This document shows, piece by piece, positions 21,052 through 31,756 of a stretch of 64,000 bases of DNA. The notes below the pieces were generated by a model. It was not told the DNA's origin. It saw only the letters and a list, made by a program, of their open reading frames with translations, and did not search any database. The translations under genes were made by a program, and so were the position numbers. Position 1 is the first letter of the stretch, and each line of letters begins with the position of its first letter. The stretch is from assembly GCA_033032865.1 (NCBI GenBank), contig JAWHQI010000040.1:11949001-12013000 (forward strand), in the 5' to 3' direction. The DNA is from Dactylorhiza incarnata (lineage: Eukaryota; Streptophyta; Magnoliopsida; Asparagales; Orchidaceae).

Positions 21052-24000
21052 ATGGGCTCCTCTGTTACCCCCACTACTCCTCCGACCGTTGCTCCCGCAG
21101 GGGACTCTACCAATACCTTTCCTCCCAACGCGAGGATTGCAACTACTATCCTTACCTCCAATTTTCAATTATGGAAGAAGGGGGTTACTATGTCTCTTGC
21201 AGGCATTCGACGTACTCACTACCTTACTGACGTGGGGAGTACCGAATATGATGACTGGTATAGTGATGATTGACGTATCTTTGCTCTTCTCCTGAGTTCC
21301 ATGGATCCATCTGTCCAGCAAATGTGCAAAAACTGCGACAACACCAAAAAACTATGGGGCACTCTTCACATGATGTTCTCTCAAGCGAACAACCTCTCTC
21401 GACTTGGTGAACTCTTCCCCAAGATAGCTGACCTGAGACAGGGAGCGCGTCCTGTTACGGAGTACTTTGTCGAATGGAAGGTTCTGGCTGATGAGATCTT
21501 AGACCTTTGGGAGATTCCCTCTACTAGGGAAGGCCATCAGGATCAACGTGAACACCTGGTGCTCCTTTGGCTTTTGAATGGATTGGATCCACACTTCTCC
21601 ACAACGAAGACTGAAATGCTAGCGAGTCCTACTACCCTTCAGACTGCTACTGTGTACCATCGGCTTACTAAGGCTGGCTCCATCGGTACTTCGCCATCCG
21701 CTCTACATACATCCTCTGGCGAGTCGATGGCTCTTGCTTCACGTGGAGGAGGAAGGGGCAGTAGTCAGGGGGGACGCTCTGGCCGTGGTTGTGACACTGA
21801 CACAAGGCATTGTGCCCATTGCGGGCGTCGGGGACATACAAAGGATACATGTTGGTTGATTCATGGGAAGCCAGACTGGGCTTCCAAACCTCCTCCACCT
21901 CGGTCGGCACACCTGGCAGACTCTACTTCTGTACCTCCGGGATCGAGAACTGTTGAAATATCTGAGGATGAGTACCGGCGCCTGCAGGCTCTCCAGATTG
22001 ACTCACCACCTCATAGTGCGGTTGTGGCTCAAACCATTCAGCCTGTTTGTACCTCCCAGAGGCCGGTCCAGTGGTTGGCTGATTCTGGTGCTTCTGATCA
22101 CCTGACTAGTTCCTCAGGTATCTTACACTCATACAAACCTCATAGAGGAGCTTCAATTACTGTGGATGATGGCTCCACGGTCCCTATTGTTGGGTTTGGT
22201 AGCTGCAATGTGACACCTGACATGACACTCTCCTCAGTGGCGCATGTCCCTCAGTCTGCTTACAATCTATTGTCTATTAGTAAGCTTACAAATGATTTGA
22301 ATTGTATTGCTATATTCACCTCTTCTGGTTGCATTTTTCAGGAACAATCGACGGGCCGTATTATTGGTAGAGGGAAGCTGCATGGTGGCGTCTATGTCCT
22401 GGACGAAGTTTCCCACCTTGGCTGTACCGCGGCCTCCACCAAATTCCTGGATCTTCATTATCGTCATGGTCATCCATCTATGCAGGTCATGCGTCGTCTG
22501 TATCCGAAGCTTGGGAAAGTTTCCACTCTTAGTTGTGAGTCTTGTCTGTTTGCTAAACTCCACAGAGTTAGCTATAGTCCTCGTCTTGATGCTCGTGCTT
22601 CTGCACCTTTTGATTTACTTCATTCAGATGTTTGGGGACCGTGTCCTGTTCCTACGTTGTTAGGGCACAAGCATTATGTCACTTTCATTGATGATTTTTC
22701 TCGTATGACTTGGGTCTATTTAATGAAAAATCGTTCTGAGCTATCTTCTATATTTCAAAACTTATGGAATGCAATATTTACTCAATTTTCTGTACGTGTT
22801 AAGCGTCTTCGTACTGATAATGGCCGAGAATACATATCTCAGTCTATGTCTACCTTTCTTTCTGACAAAGGCATAATCCACCAAACCAGTTGCCCGGATA
22901 CCCCTCAACAAAATGGTGTTGCCGAACGCAAAAATCGGCATCTCCTTGAAGTCACACGGGCAATCCTCCACCACAAACACGTACCCAAACACTTCTGGGG
23001 GGATGTCGTACTTACTGCTACACACCTTATTAATCATATTCCCACTCACATCCTTCAGGGGGAGACACCCTACCACACTCTCTATCCTGACCATCACGGT
23101 CCCCTCCTCCCTTTGAAGGTCTTTGGGTGTGTCTGCTATGTTCGGGATGCTCGTCCCTCTGTCTCCAAACTTGATCCTCGTGCCTTGAAATGTATCTTCC
23201 TCGGCTACTCTCGGACCACTAAAGGATATCGGTGTTACTCTCCTGATCTCCACCGATACATCCTTTCTTCGGATGTCGTCTTCCGGGAGTCCGACCCTTA
23301 TCCCTCTCCTGGATCCTCTCATCGTGATCCCTCTCTTGATGCTCTATTGGTCCCTAGGCATGAACCCGTTATCATTTCACCGACTGATCTGTTGCCCCCC
23401 CTGTGGGGGCAAGTTTACTCCCGTCGCTCTTCTGATAGTACAGTGGTGCCACCACCTCAGCCTACCTCTGTTACCGATGATGCGACGACTGTTCCTCCGG
23501 AAGAACCTGCTATTGTACCTACTCCTATTCCGCCATCTAGCCCAGAGGTTCCTATTGCAGTCCGGAAAGGAGTTCGGGCTTGTCGGGAGCAACCGCTCTA
23601 TGTTCACTCTTACCTGGGCTTGTCTGCTTCTCATAGAGCGTTGAACTCGACTCTTGATCGATATCATCTACCATCGACCGTGGCAGATGCCAAAGCTCAT
23701 CCTGGCTGGGCGGCAGCCATGCATGACGAATTGACTGCTCTCCAACAAAAACAATACATGGGACCTGGCTCCCTTACCTCCCGGCAAGAAGGCAATTGGA
23801 TGCAAATGGATATATTCTGTCAAAGTGAATGTTGATGGTTCTCTGGACCGCCTAAAAGCCCGCCTGGTTACCAAAGGTTATGCTCAGACTTATGGCGTGG
23901 ATTATGATGAAACATTCGCTCCAGTTGCGAAGATGTCCTCACTTCGAATACTCCTTTCACTTGTTGCCTTCCGCCAGTGGGCCTTACACCAGTTGGACAT

Positions 24001-25207
24001 TAAGAATGCTTTTCTCCACGGGCTCCTGAATGAGGAAGTTTATATGGTACAACCTCCTGGGTTCGTTGCTGAGGGGGAGAGTAACAAGGTGTGTCGCCTC
24101 CTAGCGTCCTTATATGGATTGAAACAATCCCCTCGGGCTTGGTTTGCTCGGTTCCGAGCTGTTGTTACCCAGTTCGGGCTTACCAAGAGTACTAAAGACT
24201 CGTCTTTTTTTTATCAGAACTCCTCGGCTGGTACTATTCTGCTACTGGTATATGTTGATGATATTGTTATCACAGGCAGCAACTCAACAGGAATATCAAA
24301 ACTCAAAACATTCTTACACTCTAATTTCCAAACAAAAGATCTGGGCTCATTGCGGTATTTCCTTGGGATTGAGTTGATTCATGATGATAACTCTCTCTTT
24401 ATTTGCCAACGAAAATATGCTCTGGATCTTCTATCTGACCTTGGGATGGCTAACTGTGGCCATATGGATTCTCCGCTGGAACCAGGGGAAAAGAGTCTTC
24501 ATGCCGAAAGCAAACCTTTTGATTCACCAGAAAAGTACCGTAGAATTGTTGGAAAATTAAACTACCTCACCATGACTCACCCAGACATTGCTTGTGCGGT
24601 TGGTAAGGTCAGTCAGTTCATGGCGGCTCCAACTATGTCTCAGTGGGAGTCCGTTCTCCGGATTATCAGATACGTGAAGAAGGATCCTGGTTTGGGAATA
24701 TCATACAAGAGTCGAGGCCATTCCGATCTAGAGGCATACAGTGACTCTGACTGGGCAGGATGCTTAGCCACCCGAAAATCAACCACGGGATTCACTGTCT
24801 TTATGGGCGGCAATCTTATCTCCTGGAAGAGCAAGAAACAAACCACAGTTGTCAGATCTAGTGCTGAGGCAGAATATCGGGCTATGTCCCACACTGTTGC
24901 TGAGATCATGTGGGTGAGGCAGATTCTCAGTGAAATTGGGTATCCCGTTCAAGATCTCACTACTCTATGGTGTGACAATCAAACTGCAATCCAGATAGCC
25001 ACGAATCCCGTGTTTCATGAACGCACAAAGCACATAGAGGTCGACTGCCACTTTGTTAGAGAAAAGTATGAAGAAGGTCTTGTTTCGCTAAAGAATATGA
25101 AGACCGGGGATCAAGTTGCAGACATTCTTACGAAAGGGGTTACGGGGACTCGAATGAACTATATATGTAACAAGTTGGGTCTGGGAAGTTCCCATGATCC
25201 AACTTGA
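21052..25207 (+). pseudogene. gag-pol: E3 gag-pol polyprotein with one stop and one frameshift
   Basis: The ATG at 21052 starts gag (LTSNFQLWKKGVTMSLAG), broken by TGA at 21271-21273 and continuing in frame. Zinc knuckle CAHCGRRGHTKDTC at 21811; protease ADSGASDH with Asp codon at 22081; GAG-pre-integrase HYRHGHPS and CESCLFAK; integrase D (HSDVWGP), D (RTDNGREY), E (NGVAERKNRH), all present; the frame ends at 23835 because of an extra base in the A5 run at 23747-23751. The next frame carries RT (DYDETFAPVAKM, LVYVDDIVITG, FQTKDLGSLRYFLGIE) and RNase H (YSDSDWAGC, RSSAEAEYRAM, FHERTKHIEVDCHFVREK, DILTKG) to 25207. All catalytic motifs are visible, so the protein was recently functional apart from the two lesions. 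Confidence 0.95.
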
Positions 25208-25214
25208 GGGGGAG

Positions 25215-25350
25215 TGTTATGAGACATATTGTTATTAGACATATTAGTCCCACGCCTTTGTACCAACACATCATATTCCCTCATCTTAGTATAAATAAAG
25301 GATGAGACCTCTATGTGAGGTACTCAGTTTTTCTCCCAAATCCCGTAACA
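25215..25350 (+). repeat. E3 3' LTR
   Basis: 136 bp, same ends as the 5' copy, about seven differences including one inserted T. Directly preceded by the polypurine tract and followed by AAATA. Confidence 0.95.
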
Positions 25351-25355
25351 AAATA

Positions 25356-26349
25356 GATAGAGCGGGACAGATTGCCAATAACAGAGTTGAGAAAACTTGA
25401 GAAGCAGGCATCACGGTGATGCGGTTAATGGTACAACTAATGATGGAATGTGGTGTCTTAGTAAAACCAATTGCTTTAGAAGTATGCTCCGAAGTTGTCT
25501 CCTCGGCTAGCGGAACTAAGCAGAATACTCCCCAAGAACCAAAGCAAGTGATAGAGACAAGGATTAATGATATTATTGTTCCGTAATTTTGCAATTCCAA
25601 AATTTAATCCCCTTTCCTGATCAATGAAATAAGAATTCTCCTTCATTTGTTTTCCTTTTCACTTACTATTGGAGATAATTAAATAAATAACGAATCAAAA
25701 CTTCTCGTGCATGAATGTACTCAAATCTGATGCGATTGCTGTATTGATGTTGTCGCGACTTGTTATACTATATGTTAATCATCAACTGATTTTTTTATAA
25801 GTGAGCGTTAGCTCATCCAAAGAGAGAGTATAGTCATTTGATTAAGTGTTTTCAATGGTTACACATTAACGATATTGTTGCTACAAAAAAGGAATTCTTC
25901 CAAAATGAGACAACATCTTGGGTGTATGAAGAGAAATCATTAATGTGAGCCAACCAATGATCAATCTGTAAAGAAGAAACAATCATGTACACACAGGGCT
26001 TATGGGATGCCTGCATGTAAGTGCGCTAAAGGAAGTGAAAGAGAATTATATGAAGAAGCTATCACATCATATGGTGTGACTGCTTATGAGTGAGCTAGAG
26101 GGGCGAAAGACTATGCTTAAGAACAAGTCATACGGGCTTGGGGGAGAAAGAGAAATATATAAGTCATTGACGAGAATTTACTGACTTGTTCCTTGATGGA
26201 ATGAATGTTTCATTGATAATTTTAAAATGCCGCAAGACTCTCTCCATTGAATTGACATCAAATAAGATAAGTCATCATGAGGTTTAGATCATCGTCACTA
26301 CAAGTATTAGCGAGAACACCTCCTTCATATGTTTATAGTAGATAAACTT
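25356..26349. other. Intergenic right of E3
   Basis: A plus-strand open stretch of about 60 codons at 25403-25588 (contains VKPIALEVCSEVVSSASG) may be the continuation of the eroded sequence left of E3. The rest shows nothing recognisable. Confidence 0.3.
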
Positions 26350-26399
26350 CAAGTTGTAGTGCCTCATGGATAATATTAGGGCAATTACCAATTCGTGCC

Positions 26400-26720
26400 C
26401 AACTTTTCTTCAAAAGCCTGTCAAGCGGCAGCATCCACTTTTTCCAGAACTAAATCACCTTCCAAAAATGGGGGAGAGTTGACATTATTGTTAAAATAGT
26501 TGAATGTCCTTCGATGGGTTTCATGTTGGCGAATAAAACATTGATCAGAAAGTTCTTCTACTTCATCTAAGACCACCATTAGTTCAGGTTCACTCGTTTC
26601 CATCCACCACCCAGCGACTTCTTCAGGTTGTTAAGCAAGAGTAACTTGAGGACTCCTAACTTCCATTTCAATGGAAATTTGGCATTTAGAACTGTGGAAG
26701 TCGATACAGAGCATGTCCTA
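26400..26720 (-). pseudogene. Tat-like integrase C-terminal fragment
   Basis: Minus-strand reading gives VRSPQVTLA, stop, QPEEVAGW, LDEVEELSDQCFIRQ, FNYFNNNVNSPPFLEGDLVLEK and, after another stop, QAFEEKLGTNWQ. This order is that of the region after the integrase core in Tat-clade elements, ending in the GPY/F-like module. The core with the DDE residues is missing. Confidence 0.65.
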
Positions 26721-26811
26721 CTCAATTGTATGAGTAGTTTGCAAAGCACATAACAATGTTGATAGCTCATGTTACGCACACACGTAGACAATGACATGAA
26801 GCATTTTGTTT

Positions 26812-27060
26812 TGATCATTATGTATTTTTATTTAGTAGGGATATTAAGGTATTTTGTAAGTGAGTCCCTCTCTCAATATAAGGAGAAGACTTAGGAGTAT
26901 TAGGGATCTTTTGATCATTAGGTTTTGAGTTCTCTCATCTTTGGAGAGGGGACTTCAAGGAGGAACCAACCTCTTGAGATGATGCACGAATATCCTCATG
27001 ATTTGTATTTTGTTTCCAAGTTCAATTGCAATAAATTTTTGTGATATTGATTTGACCTCA
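26812..27060 (+). repeat. LTR-like unit of an inserted Ty3 element
   Basis: Starts TGATCATT and ends GACCTCA, 249 bp, with an ATATAAGGAG promoter-like motif at about 26876 and a GGAGAGGGGACTTC block. It resembles 18948-19205 in size, order of motifs and orientation. It lies between the Tat integrase tail and a gag start on the plus strand. Confidence 0.45.
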
Positions 27061-27956
27061 TCGTTTTCGCCCGCTCTTAGCTGCGGATCTCGTTCCTTCA
27101 GTTCGTTCTTGCAACGTGAGGCTCACGTACCCACTTCCGCTTGGCAATCCCTTGCCTTGGGCCGCTTCGTGTAATTCCACCATGTCTCCCTGGCCGCATC
27201 CGTTGGGGTTCCGATCGGCCTCTTCCGTGCGGTCCTGCTTTGGATCATTCGATCCCGCCTCAGTGTACCTCCTTCAACACCTAGCAACGCCATAACCCGA
27301 CGTTCTTCCGATCTCCATGTCGCAATAGTCGCGGCCATAATCATTTGTCGGCACTAGTTTTGTGGCCCGCTAGTTTGCACTAATTCTCCAATAGTTTCTC
27401 CCATTCTCCAGCATAGACCTTGTCATCTCTCCAGCTGCCCTAATCAATTGTCGATAGCCCGCTAGTAGAATTCTATCCCCACATGCAACGTTGCCTACCT
27501 CTCCGCCGCAAACCCTAATTTTAGTCTCTCCTTCCCCAACACTGTCGGGCCTACTGTGTATTGTGTACGCAACTTCCACTTATGCCCAAGACGTGGAAAA
27601 CAATGGAGAACAATATGGAGGCCCAGGAACATGCCCTCACAATCATCAACACTCGCCTCAAGGCCTAAGCTAAGGAGTTCACGTCGATTATGGCACTACT
27701 CCGAAACATACAACCCAGCCAACAATCCGGAATTCATGTCGCATATGCCTTAGGATCCCCAAGTAAATTGTCCCCGAAAGAACCTGCTCTAGCAGGATTG
27801 TACCCCTCCACCTTCCCTCTGCATCGACATCTCAACATTAAACAGGATAGACCCCTTGGGTTGGATTGTCCGCACCAAGCAGCATTTAGTCATTCACCAG
27901 ATCACTCAGACACAAAAGGTCTCTTGCAAATCTATAATATTTTTGCAGGGTAGTGA
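27061..27956 (+). pseudogene. gag: 5' leader and gag start of a truncated Ty3 element
   Basis: C/T-rich leader, then an ATG at 27582 giving MPKTWKTMENNMEAQEHAL, a helical gag N-terminus with one stop (TAA near 27668) and a continuation IMALLRNIQPSQQSG typical of plant chromovirus gag leaders. It ends abruptly at about 27956, where the Tat RT on the other strand resumes next to a 40-bp direct repeat. No primer site is recognisable after the LTR. Confidence 0.45.
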
Positions 27957-27977
27957 AGGTCTCTTGCAAATCTATAA
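27918..27977. repeat. Short direct repeat at an insertion-deletion junction
   Basis: GGTCTCTTGCAAATCTATAA occurs at 27918 and again at 27958, 40 bp apart, exactly where plus-strand gag sequence gives way to minus-strand Tat RT. This looks like a repair scar or slippage duplication. Confidence 0.85.
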
Positions 27978-28600
27978 GATGTTATGAAAAAGATTTACTC
28001 TTGATCAACAATTCATCCACATAAATTTCAATATTTTGTCCCCTTTGATTCTTAAACATCAAATCCATTGTCTTCTGATATGTGGCCCCAACATTCTTCA
28101 ATCCAAATGAAATCACTTTTTAACAAAAGCAGTCATCGTTGGTGAATGAACATTGTCTTCCTCTAATCATGTGGGTGTAAATGGATTTGATGATAGCCAA
28201 AAAATGCATCTAGAAAGCTAATAAAAGTAAATCCATAGGTATAATCAACTAGACAATAGATCGAAGGCAAGGGTAGCAATCTTTAAGAGAAACCTTCATT
28301 CATGTTCCTAAAGATTATACATATATGTCATTGGCCATTGGGCTTCGTTACCGTAGCATTTGATATCCACTCGGGATATTGAATCTCCCCACAGACTCTG
28401 CTTTCAACAATTTATTGACTTCATGAATTAGGTCTGCAAGATTAGTGGCCAGGCAAGCCAGCTTCCTCTTTCTCTGCTTCACCTGTCGAATGGCAAGATT
28501 AATGTCTAGGCGATGACAGACAACATAACGATCAACTCCTGACATATTTACAACAGACCAAGCGAAAATGTCAGAGTTCTCACATAAGCATTTCATCAGG
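27960..28600 (-). pseudogene. pol: Tat-like reverse transcriptase fragment
   Basis: Read leftwards from 28596: CLCENSDIFAWSVVNMSGVDR, HRLDINLAIRQVKQRKRKL, LLKAESVG, then several shifts, SFGLKN-GATYQ-type palm sequence and IEIYVDELLIKS near 28003-28030. The catalytic YVDD has become YVDE. Functional RT is excluded. Confidence 0.75.
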
Positions 28601-30579
28601 TGACCCTGGTCTTTGGGGGAGAGTTCAACATTGATATTGAAATTTCAACTTTGTTGTCCACTAGGAATAGGGACTTGATTTATTGTGTGGGCCGAAGTAA
28701 TTGGGGCAGTCATTTATTTTTTTGCTTCTTCTTCATTCACGCGAATCGCCTGAATATAACATCGTCTAGAAACAATAGAGACCTCATGTACAATATTCTC
28801 CCTGTTATTAGCCTAAAAATTTGTCACGAGAGGACAGTGCCAAAAGTGCTCAATGGAGGGTGACTAAAGATAGCATTATAAATATCTGGTCCATAGATCA
28901 CAATAAAGGTGACCATCTTTATCACACCTGCCAATGTAGTCGGTAGGTCAATTGCTCCTTCCGCCTCAGTCCGCTCACCTACAAAAGTGATGAGTGTGGA
29001 CCATCACAAATATTTTGAGCGATTCTAAGTTCGACACCATCTTAAATAAGAGATTTACAGCACTACCAGTATCCACCATTCATCTTCTGACTATAAAGAT
29101 CGTAATGATATCAGCTTCTGAGAACGTGATGGTGCCTATGTAAGCGGGCTGAGAAATCATGGAGGCTAATGAAACCTCTTCTGATCGTAAATCTTTAGAC
29201 AAGCATTGCTTTGAACTTCCAAACCAACACCATCATTGATCGTTCCCACTTCGCATTATGGCTCCTACAACAACACATCAAAGGTCTAGCACCTTCTTAT
29301 ATCATTTTTCATTTCCCCTTATCAGCAGGAGGGGGCAGGAGAAACTCACGCAACATTTATTCGGGGAAAGGTTCTATATAAACACTTTTAACTGACGACA
29401 CTGATCTGTAGTATGGCAAACATCCCAGTGATGCTCGCATTAAAGAGACATAGTCCCATGATTCAAGAGCGTATTTGTAGGTGGAGGTGGTCGGAAGAAA
29501 TTTGTTGGCTGAATGCCACAAACTATTTGTGTCAACGGCTTATTCAGGAGTGGGGGGAGGCAATCTCCCCTATGGGATTCATCAATGGTGGAGGATGATC
29601 AACAAGGATAGGAGGTCACCTATGTGGCTAGCGAAATCGATCTTTGTTATCACAGAATAATTTGTGAGGAGGGTGAGGAGGTCATAGTTGTTCTTCTCTA
29701 TTAGCAGGACGAGATACTCGGGTAATAACAACTCAGTAAAAGGGAGCGTGCATACTGTCTTTGGCATGCATATGTTGGCTCGTCAACTCCAAAGCATGGG
29801 TGTATGTTGTCGGTGTGTACATATTCAGCTGATATTTAAGAAGAGCATCTCAGAGACCTCTAACCAATGCGACTCGCAAAATATTATCATCTGCATACTT
29901 TACTCTCATCTTTGCTTTCTAGAAGCAGGTAACATAATAGCAGAGAGATTCGTGAATATCTTGTCGCAAGTCAGATAGATGACTTGAGCCGCTCCTAAGT
30001 CTCTAAAAACTTGCAAAGTTCGAAGTCGGAAGGCACATCAAATTGTCGTAGCTTGTTTTGTTGCCTTTAGGGAGTTCAAAAAATCAATTGATCGTTGGAC
30101 CTTCAAGGATGGAAAAGAAAAGTTGGCATCACAGGCTTCCTGATAAAGCATGTGTAGCTAGGGATGATTCAAAATGCATTGTGTGGGTCCAAGGATCTTC
30201 ACTGTCGTTGTAAACTGGCAACTCCGGTTGTCCGAAATCAGTTGGAATAATGGTCGATTGAATCCTGGCACTGAACGGCGATAAAGACTCACCATCGACA
30301 CTTCAGCATCAGTGTCAATACAATCATCAATAGGTGAGGCAATAGAGATTGTAGCGCTAGGGATGTACGTAGCTGGCGAATTAGGATGATGGAGGTGTTA
30401 TTCAGGGATGAAGGAAATGGTAAAAGAAGGGTGATAGAGTTGAGAAGGATTCTGGGAGAAGAGGAAGTGTGGAACATATTAAAGAGAGAAGCGATGAACT
30501 GTTGCATAACAACAAAATCCTGATTGGTGATGAATTCAAGGGTTGAGGAAGAGGAAGGACAATCGTTGTTGTCGGGCAT
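28601..30579 (-). pseudogene. gag: Tat-like gag and protease region, heavily decayed
   Basis: A gag start is likely at 30579 (MPDNNDCPSSSSTLEF). Around 28800-29100 the minus strand reads a protease-type region including VDTGSAVNLLFK and YNAIFSHPPLSTF, similar to the VD(N/T)GSS and YNAILGRP motifs of this clade. The stretch between is broken by many stops. Confidence 0.5.
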
Positions 30580-30600
30580 GTGATGGCGTTTTCATATCAA

Positions 30601-31751
30601 ACTCTGAGTCTACGATTAGGATGTTAAATCATATACTATCTAAGAATTGAAGCAGACCTTACTCTTCAACTGAGAACGGAGGAGGCGGCGAAGATTATCA
30701 GAGGTCTCACAACACACTCGAGAGATTTGTTAAAGCACTCTCCCACCTGAAATACCAAAATTTCATTGTTTTCATATAATGCTTTTCATACGCGGGTTTC
30801 GAATCCATTGTTCTTAGTAGTTCAGGTTGTATATAGACTTGGTTATTAAAGGCGCAAGACGCACCAAGGCGCAAAAGGGACTTGGAGCCAAGGTGCAAGG
30901 CGTAGGCGCGCGCATGACGAAGGTAAGGCGCAATCACATTCATTTTAAATAATCAACATCAAACATCAGTTCATTTTCTTGATCAGATTCTTCATCTATT
31001 CTACTCATTAATCATTTATAACTATTATTTATCTCTTAAAAAATAAAATCAATATGGTCGCTTGCATCATATTTATGTCTCAATACTCGATTATGTTTCA
31101 CAAACACTAAATCATACAAAAATTAATGATTTATTACATTATTTTTTTCTTTATTTTGAAAAGAAAGCAACAAAAATCGCACCTAGGCGCGGGATTTATG
31201 CCCCAATGGCGCAAAAAAGGCACATGAAGGAACAAACATCTGAGCTTGGTGAGTTTGGTGAGCCTTGAGCCTTAGGCGTGCCAGAGGCGCACCTATAAGA
31301 ACATAGTATATAGACAATGAAGCAGTTGAATAATGACAAAGATATCGCGACTGACGAAATTGCCCATCATCGATATATGTGGAGGATGGGCAGACATGTA
31401 GAGCATCACATAAGACCAAAGAAAGTCAATGAAGAAGTCGCCAATAATGACAAGTAATAACTCGATGAACAATGCGAGTGAGCGGAGCAGCAACTGAAAG
31501 TTCTTCGCACTTATTAAGAACACTCTCACAGCGTTCCAATCATCAAGGACCCAATTCTACTAAATTTTTATTCATTCGCGTTGAGGCCATGGCTCTTGGT
31601 TACCCAATTGCACTGGTGTGTTCACATGGTCATGCCTTGACCAAATGCCTTTTTTATAAGCCACGCAGAGTTGTAACCAATGTCGACATACAAGCATGAC
31701 ATCATTGGTTTTTGTTCAGTTGTATATTTGCATATTGTTTGGATTTTGGCA
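30601..31751. other. Intergenic with GGCGC-rich clusters
   Basis: Two GC-rich clusters of GGCGC/GCGCC-type motifs, 30850-30935 and 31175-31295, flank an AT-rich core. Such clusters occur in plant MITE-like or low-copy repeats, but I see no clean terminal inverted repeat or target duplication. No gene found. Confidence 0.4.
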
Positions 31752-31756
31752 TTTTG
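31752..31756. other. E4 target-site duplication, left copy
   Basis: TTTTG, repeated at 52855-52859 directly after the far LTR. This proves that 31757-52854 is one element with later insertions. Confidence 0.92.

Larger units (their letters stand above)
20526..25350 (+). mobile_element. E3: nearly intact Ty1/copia element
   Basis: 4825-bp element with very short LTRs (135 and 136 bp, TGTTATGAG...CCCGTAACA), a perfect Met-tRNA primer site, one gag-pol reading frame, a polypurine tract (TTGAGGGGGAG, 25204-25214) and AAATA duplications. Only two lesions are visible: a TGA at 21271 and one extra A in the run at 23747-23751. About seven LTR differences by eye (5 percent) argue for a moderately old insertion despite the well-preserved coding sequence. 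Short LTRs fit the Ale or Ivana type lineages; this is inference. Confidence 0.96.
26350..30600 (-). mobile_element. Tat-like Ty3 remnant, minus strand, interrupted
   Basis: Read leftwards from about 30580: gag start, protease-region sequence, RT (28600-27960), then an unrelated insert (27956-26812), then integrase C-terminal sequence (26720-26400). No LTRs were identified. The RT and integrase tail match the style of the plant Tat/Ogre clade (motifs such as FAWS, LLKAESVG, FGLKN-GATYQ, EGDLVLEKV). Many stops throughout. Confidence 0.75.
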
